A stretch of 64,000 nucleotides of DNA from Nothopassalora personata (taxonomy: Eukaryota; Ascomycota; Dothideomycetes; Mycosphaerellales; Mycosphaerellaceae): NCBI GenBank assembly GCA_033816765.1, contig CM066287.1:5394001-5458000 (forward strand), given 5' to 3'. Of the stretch, positions 11,329 through 24,800 are shown one piece after another. Each line of letters opens with the position of its first letter. The first letter of the stretch is position 1. The notes below the pieces were generated by a model. It was not told the origin of the DNA. It ran no database searches and worked only from the letters and a program-made list of their open reading frames with translations. A program made the position numbers and the translations under genes.

Positions 11329-13280
11329 ATGGCTACCGGTATGTCGCGCTACTAACTGTACCGCACCGACACTAACGATCGATAGTACGCATCTGCATCT
11401 GCGGTGATGAAGCCGTCGGAAAGTCGTCGCTGTTGACCTCTCTCGTGAAGGACACATTTGTTACAGCTAAGATCCAAGGCGTCCTCCCTCCAATCACCCT
11501 CCCGCCGAGCTTTGGGACGCCCGAGAATGTCACCACGACCATCGTCGACACATCTGCACTGCCACAAGACCGCGATGCTTTGCGGAAAGAGCTTCGGAAA
11601 TGCAACGTCATACTCCTGGTCTACAGCGACCACTACAGCTACGAGCGTGTGGCCTTGTTCTGGATGCCATACTTTCGATCGCTTGGTGTGAATGTGCCAG
11701 TGGTGTTGTGCGCGAATAAGAGTGACCTGACAGCGGCCACGAGCACGAGCGCGGTGGTCGAAGAGGAGATGTTGCCGGTTATGGCTGAGTTCAAGGAGAT
11801 TGATTCATGCATCAGGACCAGCGCGAGAGAACATCACAACATCAATGAAGTCTTCTTCCTCTGCCAAAAGGCTGTTACCCATCCCATAGCGCCCATATAC
11901 GACGCCAAGGAGGGCAACCTTAAGCCTGCTGCAGTCGATGCTCTAAAGCGTGTCTTCTACCTCTGCGACAAGGATCAGGACGGCGTTTTGAATGACAAGG
12001 AGGTCCACGACTTCCAACTCAAATGCTTCGATAAGCCATTGTCTGATGGGGATCTGGCAAATATCAAGCGATCGATAAGGAGGCCTCTGGAGTCGGAGAA
12101 TGGCATGATCGACGTGAACGACCTCCACGGCGGCATTGATATCGACGGCTTCATACAGCTCAACAAGATGTTCGCCGAGAAAGGAAGGCACGAGACGATT
12201 TGGATCATTCTACGAAAGTTTCACTATTCGGACAGTCTGTCACTGAAGGACCACTTCTTGCATCCCAAATTCGATGTGCCGGCATTCGCCTCGGCTGAGC
12301 TTTCGCCTGCTGGCTATCGTTTCTTCGTCGATCTCTTCCTGTTGCACGACAAAGACAACGATGGCGGTCTCGACGACAAGGAACTAGCTGCCCTTTTCGC
12401 ACCAACTCCCGGCTTACCGACTTCCTGGACGGAAAGCTCATTCCCAAGCTGCACCGTTCGTAACGAGGCTGGCTATGTGACCCTGCAAGGCTGGCTTGCC
12501 CAGTGGAGCATGACGACTTTCGAGGAACCGAAGACAACACTCGAATATCTGGCACATCTTGGCTTCGAGGCTGATGGGAAAGGCATCACACCAGCTTTGA
12601 AAGTGACGAAAGCAAGGAAACGCCGCAACAAGCCTGGCCGGGTGGAACGCAATGTCTTCCTGTGCTATGTTCTCGGAGCACCTGGGAGTGGCAAGTCTGC
12701 TCTACTTAATGCATTTCTCAATCGCCCTTCCAGCAGTACCTATCACCCAACTATTAAAGCTCAAACAGCTGTCAACAGTGTAGAGCTGCAGGGTGGTAAG
12801 CAATGCTACCTCATACTCGAAGAGCTTGGCGAGCTCGAGCCCGCGATTCTAGTGAACCAAGCCAAGCTCGATGCTTGCGATCTGGTCTGCTTCACCTACG
12901 ATAGTAGCGATCCGGACAGCTTCGCCCGTATCCTGGACATGCGACAGAAATACCCAGGTCTGAACGCACTGCCATCCGTGTACGCCGCAATGAAAGCGGA
13001 CCAGGACCGTGCAGTCCAGCGTACAGAAATTCAGCCAGATGTTTACTGTGATCAGATGAAGATGGCTAAGCCACTGCACATTTCGGCCAAGTGGACGAGT
13101 ATCGCGGAGTTCTTTGTGCATTTGGCGGAAAGTGCGACGCATCCTAGTCAGGCTTTTCCGAAGAGTGATGAGGATGCTGTTGATAGGACTGCGTTATATA
13201 TTGGAATTACGGCGACGATTGCTGTGGGCGCGGCGTTCGCGTGGGTTTGGAAGCGGAATATGCTTTCGTCTAATGCGTGA
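11329..13280 (+). CDS. gem1: Mitochondrial Rho GTPase (Miro/Gem1)
   Basis: This is the outer-mitochondrial-membrane GTPase of mitochondrial inheritance and ER-mitochondria contacts (an ERMES regulator in yeast). Exon 1 is only 10 bases (11329-11338: ATG GCT ACC G). The intron at 11339-11385 (GTATGT; CTAAC; TAG) leads into exon 2 (11386-13280), giving [20 protein letters not shown]. An ATG seven bases upstream (11322) is out of phase, which fixes the start. The 634-residue product shows the first GTPase domain ([13 protein letters not shown]), EF-hand loops [12 protein letters not shown] and [12 protein letters not shown], the second GTPase domain ([11 protein letters not shown]), and a C-terminal anchor ([17 protein letters not shown]) followed by a short basic tail. 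The length matches the family (about 630 aa). Every family domain is present. Confidence 0.95.
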
Positions 13281-13454
13281 GCATTGAGAGATTCAGGGGA
13301 GTTTTGTCTGGATGGCTGCGAGATTATGATACCCTACTCAAGTATAGACATGTGGAAGTGTGTTATATGCGATCAAGAAGTGCATATGCCAGTGGATATC
13401 TCCTCCGTCTACCGAATACTAGCGAAAGTGTGCTAGTGGCCCATATCGTGCGCT

Positions 13455-14489
13455 TCACAGGTCCTTCTTTGGCGCTGGGCAGACCCCTATACGCTCGATT
13501 TCTTGGTCGTAAGCTTGGGACGCATCCACTTCCCGGAGCGCTTCCGGCTCTATTGCCGTGTCTGTACCCTTCTCTTCTCCACTACTCTCCTCCACCTGGC
13601 CACTGCCGTCGACTTGCTCAATCGTGGCCAATGTCGTACCGGCGGACTGCTCTTCATCATCGTCCGTCCACGCTTCAGCTTGTTCAGTAGCATGTAGAAG
13701 CTGTTCTCCTAGAAACTAGCATAAACGTTAGCAATCGAGAGCCATTTGCCCCCAACATCATTATCATACCTCAGCGCGCTGCTTCTCATACATCTCGAGC
13801 TCAACTTGCAGCAGGTTGACTCCCTCAATGCCATGGCCCTTGATCTGCGCATGTATGGCCTCGTTAAGGGTGGTAGTCTTACTTAGGTCCAGAACGATCA
13901 TTGAGCATTTTGTGACGACTTCCTTGTATTCGTGTCGCTTGTTGTATCTCTTGACTACGGCTGCCTCGGCGTCCAGGAGCGCTGCGAGGTAAGTACGCTC
14001 CACGTTCCAGTCCGCAGCCATTGCATTCAAGGTGCCCTCTAGAGCTGATGCGCCAAGGATCATGTGGTTGGAGTTATCCTTGGACCTGGTGATGACGTTG
14101 TTCTCGGAGGCGAACTCATTGCGGAAGGTCTTGATTTGCTTGATCTTGTTTGCGAGGGCTGTGGAAGAAGAAATGCAGTGTTAGTTCATGCTTGTGTTCA
14201 AGGCTCAAAGCTGTGCTTCTGGTAGAAGAAGAGAGCTCGCACGGTGATGTGTTCACGTACCTTTGCTCACGCGCTTTGGCTGCGGTGGCTGTGGCGGACC
14301 AGCGTCAATGATAGACTCCTTGAGCTTCCTGAGTCTGCGAGGAGCTGCTGGTGTTGGCTTTGTGACCTTTGTTGGTTTGGGCGTGCTGTTGTCGGTCTTG
14401 CGCTTCTTCCCCTGCCCCGTTGGAGCCTCCTCCGCCTGCGGAGTAGCTGGTGCCGATAAGGAGGCACTTTCTGCTGTGCGCTTGGCCAT
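13455..14489 (-). CDS. Hypothetical three-exon protein with basic N-terminus and acidic tail
   Basis: I do not recognise this gene, but its structure is well supported. Exon 1 is 14261-14489 (MAKRTAESASLSAP...), exon 2 13770-14158 and exon 3 13455-13715. The introns are 14159-14260 (GTACGT...CCACAG) and 13716-13769 (GTATGA...GCTAG), and all phases agree. The 292-residue product has a Lys/Pro-rich N-terminus with nuclear-localisation-like clusters (GKKRKTD, RRLRKLKES, PKRVSK). A helical middle follows (ALANKIKQIKTFRNEFASEN, then LVQVE-type heptads ending ELEMYEKQRAE). The C-terminus is acidic and low-complexity (TDDDEEQSAG, VEESSGEEKG). A nuclear coiled-coil protein is the simplest reading, inferred from composition only. 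It lies convergent to gem1, 174 bases past the gem1 stop. Confidence 0.75.
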
Positions 14490-15862
14490 TGCTGGTATTG
14501 CATGTGTTGATATCTGTGTTGGATTTGTCCTTGGTATGGTTGAACAAAGAGCTGCCGAATGCGGACAGAGATAAAGAGATGTTGAGGAGACGCTTGAGGA
14601 GGAAGTGCAAAGACCTCTTATGTGCGACTCTTTCCAATTGTTGTTCGTCACAGTAGCAAAGTCCTGAACCATTCATTCGATGACAGGGTGGCCGCGGCAT
14701 TGATACACAATAGCTACCCGTGAGAGCAGACCTGTCAGTAGATTCCATGGTCGTGGGATCACTACAACAACCCCAAATGCCTCGTATCTCAATGCCATAG
14801 CTCAGGGTGTCTCGACCGCCTTCGAATTTGCTGCACTTCGAAGAAGACGGGAGTAGAGGTCAGCGGGAACAATGTTGAGGGCTCATGGCACCTTCACTAC
14901 GCCAAATGGCAGACGAAAAGCGACCAGGGACCGTCAGCAACTTCACATGGGCATGTGCTCGCCGCGTATTCCTCAGGCTGTCGATCACCTCTGATAGCGC
15001 CGCTCTAAGTACGCTAGAGAGTGCTTGCATGTGCCAAACACATCGTGTGAATATGGTGCATCGCGACGTCTTCTTGTGTTGCAAAAGGCTTCCGTGGTAT
15101 GAAAAGCCTCCAGACTGTGCTTTATGTTCGCAGCTAAGTTCGATTGAAGTCTTGTGTATGATTGTTCATGTTTTGATGGATCTGGTCGCGCTTGAAAAAG
15201 GACGTCATCTCCATCGTAAGGCAGGCATTCAGGCAGAAAGGACGTCACTGCCGCCTGAGCTCTTAGCGCGATTTCTTGCCTTCCGCAAGTTGAAGCTCTC
15301 GAACCTTAGAGGTAAGTGAAGTGTGGCCGTGTGCGGACTCGCTCGCCATCCTCCCACTCACTACCGACTCACGGCACTCGACACCTTCCTTCACGACAGC
15401 GACGAGACACAGCTGGAATCACCCGACGTGTCAATCGGCAGTTCAACAGAGTTAGCGCCTGCACCGCGACGCTCTGCGACTGCGAAAGTACGACTTCCGC
15501 AGCAAGCAAAGACAACCGAACTTCCCATCAGCACCCACACGACACTGCAGTGGAAGCTGCCACTGATCATTCTCATTCACTCGACAGCCGGTTCGGCGTC
15601 TACATACATGCACCCATCGTCGCACGTGACGTAATACTGCCTCAGCTTGCCTTCGCTCGTGCCTGGCAAACGCATCCCCCCCCCCCCCCCCACGGCCATC
15701 TTGTCACTAGAACTATCGAACTTCGTCGAACCGAGACCCGCCGATCATCCACCAACACCCTGCACTTACAGCTACCACGACCGAACGCAGTACCACGAGA
15801 GCTGTTTCGCTCAGGATAAGGCCACAACATACAGGACCGCGCTGCTCGCGGCGCAGGGCGTG
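14490..15862. other. Divergent intergenic region upstream of the giant HECT gene, with a C16 tract
   Basis: This stretch of about 1.37 kb lies between the divergent hypothetical gene and tom1. A homopolymer of 16 C residues sits at 15676-15691, inside the frame that runs upstream of the tom1 start. I treat that frame as 5' leader. No gene or RNA was recognised. Short frames around 14885-15319 have no family resemblance. Confidence 0.55.
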
Positions 15863-18800
15863 ATGGGGAAGATCAAGAAGGCCGCCACAGAGCGGCACAT
15901 ATCGACACTCTCGCCGTTCGTCAGAGACTTCGTACAGCGTGCCATCGAGACTCCGCTGCACCAGCTGCCATCACATCTGGACACTTTCCCGCAGCAATGG
16001 CCTCTTCCGCGCGGCGACCTCTACCACTGGATACCACTGTTGGACCGTTTCGACCATGTGCTTGAGCTGTTCAGCCAGGAGTACGCTCTCAATGAGGGTC
16101 CGCAGACGCAGCCATTCGAGCGACGGCTGCTACACAAAGGTGATGGCCAAGAGGGCATGCCTTATCCATCGATAGGCGCTAAGGATGAAGAGCTGGACGC
16201 AGCGGCGTATTCGCGCGAGGGTGATCGTGAGCTGGTTGAGACAATACTGCACTTCACGAGGGTGCTACTTGAACACTGTGGCAACCGCAGCTTGTACGCC
16301 AGCAGCACACACGTCAACGATTTGCTTAATACAACATCCTTGACGCTGCTACAGCAGTGCCTCAAGCTGAGTCTGCGCCTAGCACAACGCTACCAAGTAG
16401 CTCGATACAAGAATCATCACCCCAGTGCACACGCGCTTCTTCTGGCGAACCATTACAACCTCAACATTGATAATCTGCATAAGATTGCGATGCCTTTTCC
16501 CAAGCCTTTCCTTTCGGGTCCTCCCTCAGCACCAACACCTGGCAAGGGCAGAGAAAAGGCGTCACAGGCTGCAGTCTTCAACCCGTCAGATCTTGTCTCC
16601 ATTGCAAAGGACCCGATCGCACTTTCGACAAGAAATGAGATGTCGAGCGTTGCCCTCACCTACTACGAGTCAGCGCCAACTTCTCGTCCTCCGCCGTCGA
16701 ACCAGCCCGCCGAGGCCTCCCCGGTCACTCCAACACCCGCGAGACGAACCTCAAATCTTGGCCCATCGAGAGACCGTCCATCACCTAGCGATAGGAGCGT
16801 CAGCGCGAACGACGTCGAGTCGAGTCCAGTCGAGCCGCGCGAGTCGGAGGGCTCAGCATCAAACGCGCCGAAGTTGTTCCACATATCAGCTAGCAAGGTG
16901 GCCGCTTCGCCTGCTTGGGAACTGCTGAGGGATGCTCTGCCAGCTGTACCAGCGGACATGCGTTACGAGCTTCTTACTCGCGTGAGAATAGCAAAGGCGT
17001 TTGCATCAGAAGACGTGAGCGCGCAGCAGCTCTTGGAACTGCGGCTGCTTGCTATTGCAAACCTCGCATACGCTCTCACAGATTCCAAATTTCAGGAACG
17101 TGTCGGGACGCCAGATGCCGAAGAGCCCCGGCGCTTCCACTTGGCATCACAACTATGCGATCTGCTGCAGCCCGCAACCACCAAGCAGACAGCGCTCACC
17201 TTGCAATCCGAGACCGCGGTTCTCATGACACTCGAGGCCTTAACCAAGACCCGGCACAAGGCCTCAGAGGTAGCCGATGCTCTTGCCATCACTGTGAACC
17301 ACGGAGTGTTGTACTATGAGCTCCGCAAGCTCATATCAAGCCTCAGCGTGGACGTGCACCCTGAGGATCGAGCAGAGCTTCAGGAGGCAGAGTGGCGAGA
17401 CACGATCTTTGATCTCATCAGCAGTCTGCTCCAATCCAATGCGCAAGCGAGGTATGGCGAGAAGATGGTGAATGCTGGTATCATTGGCATACTTATTGAA
17501 GCTCTCACCCTTCGTACCAGTCGGACAGAGAAGTTCCACGAGCGCGTGCTTCAATTTTTCGACACGTTCACCAACCAAATTCCCAATGCCTTCCAGACTT
17601 TAGCCCAGGTGAAGGGTCTGGACATCATTGCTGATTTGACAGCCTTTGAGGTGGATGCATCGCTTCAGAACGCTCGCAATGGAAAGGGTCTGCCATCAGA
17701 GTTCAAGTCAAAGGTCGTTGACTATGAGATACCATTTTATCAGCAGTCGACCTTGCGACAAGCTCTCAAAAACACCGCACACATGTTTGAAAATAACACG
17801 GGCACACACGACCGCTTGCTAAGGAACCTGATCGACACTCCACAGATCTTGGGCGCTCTCCGAAACGTCATCGAGCATGCAAAGATTTTTGGCTCGAATA
17901 TTTGGTGGTCGGCCGTAATGATCATCAGCCACTTCATACACAACGAGCCGACGAGCTACCAAGTCATCGGCGAGGCAGGACTCAGTAAGAGCCTACTGGA
18001 ATCCGTCACAGGGCAGAAAGTACCGGATGAGCTGCCTGCTACCACGGACATCAAGCCCATCAATGCTACGCAAAGTCTCGAAGTCGATGCCAACGGGGAG
18101 CCTATTCATCCCCAGGTCGAAGGTGTTCTACCGGTGGGCGACGTGATGACTGCCTTGCCGAACGCTTTCGGCGCCATCTGCTTGAACGAGGCTGGCATGC
18201 GACTTTTCCTTGCATCTGGCGCCATTGTCAAGTACTTTGATCTCTTCTTGTCCCCAGCGCACGTGCGTGCCATGGAAGATGAAGGTCAGCACGCTGCCAA
18301 CATTGGTCAAGCTTTTGACGAGCTATCCCGGCATCATCCAAGTCTCAAGCCACATATTAATGCTGCTGTCTTCAATATGCTGCGGCGTTTGAAAGACCTT
18401 TGCAATATCATGGCAAAGCACAAGCACCACGGCACCAAGCTGTGGGAAAGTGTAGATGGCAAGCTTCGCGTCGCCGGAGGTCAAGCTGCTGTGCAGGGCG
18501 CCTCTCACGCGGAGTACGAACAGGCTCTTTCTGGAAACAACGAGCTCTTATCTGGGGAGAACTATGTGCTCATCGGAGACGACGGGACGGAAGATGAGCG
18601 CGAGTATGCACCTGCGATACCATTCATGAGCGCTTGCTTCAAGTTCTTGGATGCATATTTCCACAACAGCGCCATGTGCAGTGCTTTCTGCGATGACGCG
18701 GGGGTTGAGATCTTACTGGACATCGCGATGTGCGCTGCCAACCCTTACGATTACGTTGCTCACCCGCTCTTCAATAAGATCGCGCAGGTATTCAAGGCAT

Positions 18801-21800
18801 TATGCGAGGCTCGTGCTCATGCTGTTTTGCCGAGCATCATCAGGCGCACACAGTGGGCAATGACTGGTCTGAAAGAGCTACGTGACTTCCGGGGTCGAAA
18901 CAGCGCATTCGCCCATTTCATCGAACTATCCGGTTCGAAAGCCTCAGAATCCCAGTTCTCAGATGGAATCGATGCCACTTCAATGGCTAAAAGCCTGGTC
19001 AACATTCATCTGCTCACCCACATCCTAGGGAGAGTACTTGCACCCCCACCGTACACTTTGCGGCACGGCAACCAGAACAATCACCTGTTCTCGAGCTTGA
19101 ACTTCACCGAAATTTACGTCGACCTCATCGATGGATTGAGCAGAGTTCATGCAACTTGCGTCTGGGAGCATCTTCTTGTAACGTCACAGCTCTCGGAGGA
19201 GCAGAAGTGGAGGGTCGATCCGAAGCCGTTCATCATGCGTCGCGTGGATGCTAACGGAATGGTCGAAGGAGCCGCCGAGAAGAACGCCGAGGGTTCGCTA
19301 GTTCCCACTGGAGATCCCAACGGTGACAGCTCGAGTACACAGAGAAGTCGTGAAGAGGTACTTGCGGAGAAGAATTTGAAAGCCATTCGCTATCTTGTGA
19401 GCCAAGTTCCCATGGGCATCGACTCATTCTTCTCTTCGCTTGGTCAAGCAATCGTCACGAAGCGAATGGACGCGAACACAAAGCAACATGCAATGCTCGT
19501 AGCAGAGCATCTGGCAAAGGCTTTGATCTGGGAGCTCGACTTCCGCAGAAACGATTCAAAGGACGAGTCAATGGGCACCCGCTATGTCGCTCTCATGCTT
19601 GTCAAGTTCAGCAGAGTCGTACTGCGGAATTCGCTCTCCATGGAACCGTATGGCACAAAGGAAGCACTGGCTCTAGTGCTCTCCAAATTCTACTCCATTG
19701 GTGGTTTTGACAAACTGAATGACTATCTTCATAATTTCATGCAGCTTCTAGCACAACAGCAGCGCCAGAAAAATGTTGAGCCGCACGTTAGGGATGCTGT
19801 GCACCAGATTTTGAGCTTCTACGGCCAAGTGGTGCGTTCCAAATGCATTACCGAAACCACGCAAACCAGTGCGATCTCTGTGCGGGACCCCAGCCTGCCG
19901 GACTACTTCACACCTGCGCAGTTCCTGGTGGAGATACGGCATGCCATCCTCCCTGCCATCAGCAAGATCTGGCATTCTGAGAACATTGAGCAGCTCGAAG
20001 ACCGTGACATGCGAGTCGTCGTGGACATCTTGCGTATCGTCCTCAAAGCCGATGGCGAGGACAGGGCGCTGAGGCGAGGTCAGCGAGCCAGTCGACGAGT
20101 GCCTGCGAACAAAGTGGAGTTTAGATTACACAGCAAGGATGGCCTCGACAGGCTTGTCAATACCCTCGGCTTCAGTAACGAACTCAGCCGTGAAGCTCTC
20201 TACCGATGTAGCAGCAACTTGCCCGTCTCTGAAGCATATGCACGACTTCGTACTGATCATGAGGAAGTTCCTCGCTTCCCCATTCCTGATGATCCCGCGC
20301 CAGCTGAGACAAGTGGCGCATCCAGTCAACCTGAAGCCGCCGATGCTGCAAGCAGGCTTGACATAGAAATGTCTGGCGCAGCCGATGCCGCGGCACCTCG
20401 ACAGCGACCTGCTGCGCTGGGTTTGGTAGCTCAACTTGGAACGGCACAAGAAGGGTCTGATGGTGAAGCAGGGGCTCTCGCCGTAGATGCAAACGGCAAC
20501 GCACATCTTACACTGTCATCTGACAATGACCTCATGTCTGATGAAGAAGATACCAACCACGGTTCGCTCGGCAATCTACCCCCAAGATTGACAGAAGATG
20601 ATCTGAGCTCTATGATAGACTCGACGGTCTTGGCATCTTTCAAACTTCGTCCTCAAGACACAAAGGAGCTGTATGTCACAGTCGAAGACCTGGACGACCG
20701 GCGTACAGAGGTCCGTGACGATCTTGTTGATCGATGCTTGGATGTTTTGAGCACGCAGCCGGGTCTCACGTTCGAATTATCGGACTTGATACAAGCAGCT
20801 GTGGCAAAGACTGGAGAAGGTGCCAACCCGCGTCAGGAGATCGGCGTGACGCTAGTGTCTTCGCTGATGTCTCTCCAAGCTGAAGAACCAAGCAAGGAAG
20901 CTGGACGCAAGATCCACGCCTACGCACATTTGGTTGCTCTGATATTGCAGGATCGTGACTTTTTCGACTCGACTCTGGACGAGCTGAAGGAGTATTTCGA
21001 CAATTTGGTCAGCTGGGTCCGGCTCGAGCCTGATCAGAAGGTTGAAGATGCGCCATGGATTGAGATGATTCTGCTCATCATCGAAAATGTGCTAGCAGAA
21101 GATGAGGTGCCTGTCGAGATTGAGTGGGAGGCACCTCCTGCAGATGATCCTCTCAAGGCAATGCCTGTGCCGCCAGTCCCCGAACCAGTCGTGGCACAAG
21201 ACCTACGTTCCGAGCTATTCGATGCCATGATCGATATACTGCCGAAGATCGGCAAGAATGCAACGCTGGCACTCTCTGTATCCCGCGTCTTGGTTGTCCT
21301 TACGCGCAAGCGAGATCTAGCGGAACGCCTAAGTGACAAGCAACCCATGAGCAGGCTGTTCCTAATGATCAGACAGCTCGCTGGCTCCGTTGACGAGAAG
21401 CTCCAAGCATCACTTATGCTGCTTTTGCGACACATGGTCGAAGACGATGACATGATACGACAAATCATGCGCACCGAGATCAGGATCACGCTTGAGAATC
21501 ATCGCACGGCTCGCGCGCTCGAGACCGGCAGCTATTGTCGCTCGCTCAGTCACCTGGTACACCGCAACTCCCAGATCTTCGTTGAAGTGACGCAAGAAAT
21601 GCTGGAAATCGCACGCTTCGATGGCCAAACTCATCGCCCACAAGGCCTTGTCTTGAAGAAGGATCGCCTTTCTGGCTCCAATGTGCAACCATTGCGTGGT
21701 CCTGGCGAGGACGCCTTGGCCGACGCTCAAGAAGAAGGCACTGCGAGTTCTACTGCGCAGAAGCCATCCGAACCAAAGCCGCCTACCGTGGAGACCACGG

Positions 21801-24800
21801 ATGGTGTGGTGAATTTCTTGCTGCGTGAGCTTACGAATTACAAAGATGTCGAAGACAAGTCTCCCCAAAACCCCAAGGGAAGCGCTAAGGACTCGCTTGG
21901 TGGCGACCCTGCAGCTTCTGATGTGGAGATGACGGATGCCACAACGTCAAGCAGCTCCAGCGTCAACTCGGCAACGCCTCCAGCAGACCCAGCAGATAAG
22001 CCCAGCAAGTCGACAATCTTCAAGCCCGAAGAACATGCGATTTACCTGTACCGATGCTTCATCTTGCAGTGTCTTGCAGAGCTTGTCGGCAGCTACAACA
22101 GAACGAAGGTCGAATTCATCAACTTTTCGCGAAAGCTAGAGAGTCAGCCATTGACACCATCGAAGCCGCGAGCTGGTACGCTACATTACCTTCTGCAAAC
22201 CCTGTTGCCCGTGGGCACTCTAGAGCACCGCGACGATGTGACACATCGCAAGAAAGTAGCAACTTCAAATGCAGCAACACAGCTCCTGGTGGCCCTCTGC
22301 GCAAAGACGCCCGAGCGACTCACCAAGAATGCTCTTATGATCGAACTTGGTTCCGCCGAGTTCGCGGAGCAAGAGACAGAGCTGACCTTCGTGCGGAAAT
22401 TCGTACTTGATCACGCTCTCCGCGTCTTCAACGAGGTCACGAAAGATCAGCGTGAATCGCTTGATCATCGTTACTCGCGTTTGCTGTCGCTTGGCGAGCT
22501 CTTCAATCGGATGCTGAACGACAAGGCGGACCCACAGATATCAAATACTGTCGCTCAAGGCTATCACGGTGCTCAACAGCAGATTGCGAGGCTCATGATT
22601 GAGAAGAACTTCATTGCCACGCTCACACAAGCCCTCGCCGAGCTCGATCTTAACTTTCCGAACGCCAAGCGAGCTGTCAAGTACATCCTCTCTCCGCTCA
22701 AGCAGCTCACAGAGAGGGGTGTGACCTTGAGTCAAACCTCCGATTTATCTTCCACCGAGGGAACTGGGACCAGCACCGGTGAGGACGAGGTTTCTAATTC
22801 CGAAACAGACCAGACCGACGACGATGACGAGCGTGAACAGACTCCAGATCTCTTCCGAGGCTCGTCATTGGGCATGTTCGAAGCTCGGCAGCACGATGAC
22901 GATGAAGAGGATGACGAGTCCTCCGATTCCGATGATGAAGAGGAAGACTATGATATGGAAGACTACGAAGAAGGCTATGACGAGGAAGAAGTCCCAGACC
23001 ACGGCGAGGTTGTCAGCGACGAAGACGAAGACGATGAGCTAGGTGACATGGGAGAAATCGAAGGCATGCCTGGTGATATTGAGATAGAAGTCGACATGGG
23101 TGACGACGGGGAAGACGAGTCTGGCGATGAGGACGACGAGATGTCTGACGACGATGAAGACGATGACGATCTGGATTCAGAAGGAGAACCAGATTTCGAG
23201 AACCGGATGGACGAGATCACTGGTGATGACGACAATGCCAGCATGGGCGAGCATGAAATGCTTGCCGAAGACGAAGCCGACTGGGAAGATGATGGTATGG
23301 ACTTCGGCGGCTCTGGCGATGGCGGCTCACCACACGGAGGACCATTAGAGCATATCGCACAGGTTCTTGGCGGTGAAGATCCGTCAGACCATGGCGATAT
23401 TGACGGCGTCGTCAGACTTGACATGGGAGGTGACGATGAACAAGAATTCTTCGAGGATGAGATGCCTCCGGAAGACGATGATGACGAGGAGGAGGAAGTT
23501 GACTTCGGCGAGGACATTGTGTACGAGCCAGAGATGGAAGATGAGGAAGACGAGGACCAGGAAGGCGCGTGGGCTTGGGATGGCCACCCACCTCCAGCGA
23601 CGATCCGTGGAGCGCACCACCACCACCATCATCGACACCATCACGAACTCAACCACATGCTCGGCATGATTGGAGGCGGCGGAGAGTTAAGACCTACCAG
23701 TGCTATGCGCACGCAACGCGCAACGCCCAGCGCCCGCGACGAGGATGGCATCAACCCACTCCTTCAGCGTGATGCCGGCGCAGGAAGAAATGCTCAACGT
23801 GAGCGTGATACGGGCGACATGGCTGCTCGTTTCACAGCTCGTCGTGCTTTCGGATTGCCTCGTGGCGACCATGCTTTGCCAGAGATTTTGTCCCACATCG
23901 GCCACGCAGGCCCAGGCGGTGTGATCAACATCAACGTCGAGCCAGGCGCGATGCATGGCTTGGCTGCCTTGCCTCCAGTGTTCGGCATTCAAGCAGGCGG
24001 ACGTGGTGGACCTCGAGGCATGATTGATATTGATCCTACCCGACCATGGCGAGATCAACTTCTCGGTGCCTGGCCACAGGTGCTTCCAGGCAGTCGCAAC
24101 AATGAACGAGGTACGCCACACAATGAAGAAGCTCAGGCTGTCGACTTCCGCCCCAGCTCTACTGTCAACCGCTGGCACGAGGAGGCACGTATGCTCTTCC
24201 CTGGGGGCAAATCCGCCGAGAAGGCTGCGCGCATTACTGCTGCCGTCCTACGTGCGTTGGTACCTGCCGCAATGGAGGCGAAGCGCATACAGGAGCGAGA
24301 AGAGGCAGAGCGCAAAGCTGCTGCGGAGAAGGCTGCGGAGGAGGCGCGCAAGAAGGAGGAAGCCGAGCGGGCTGAACGTGAGGCTCAGGAGAAGAAAGAA
24401 CGCGAAGAGCAAGAGGCGAAGGAACGCGAGGACGCCGAGACTCGTGCACGCGCAGAGGCGGAACCAGCGGCTGAGCATGAAGAGGCAGAAGAGCCCACTC
24501 GAATGGAGGGTGTGGAACAAGAATCATCCGTGGCGCAACCCGATGCGCCAGCAGATAGCGCACCTGCTGACGAGCCTCCCGCAGAGAGAGTCACCATCAT
24601 GATTAGGGGTCGCGAACTGGACATCACCAACCTTGGCATCGATCGCGAGTATATCGAGGCCTTACCAGAAGAGATGAGGGAGGAGGTGGTCATGTCTCAG
24701 TACCAAGAGCACAGGTCCCAACAGATGCGATCCGGCGAGAACCCCAGTGAAATCAATCGGGAATTCTTGGACGCATTGCCACGAGATATTCAACAAGAGC

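Noticed and set aside
14885..15319. 144-codon plus-strand frame upstream of tom1
   Set aside because: The Cys-rich composition looks like chance, no domain was seen, and an opposite-strand frame overlaps it.
15647..15862. N-terminal extension of the Tom1 frame starting at 15647
   Set aside because: It runs through a C16 tract giving a poly-Pro stretch. The family start MGKIKKA-type sequence begins at 15863, so the extension is treated as leader.
18900..18950. tRNA T-loop-like GGTTCGAA word
   Set aside because: It lies inside the Tom1 coding sequence and no cloverleaf partner arms were found.
22975..23517. 180-codon minus-strand frame, nearly all Ser and Pro
   Set aside because: It is the antisense shadow of the acidic Asp/Glu segment of Tom1 and has no independent support.
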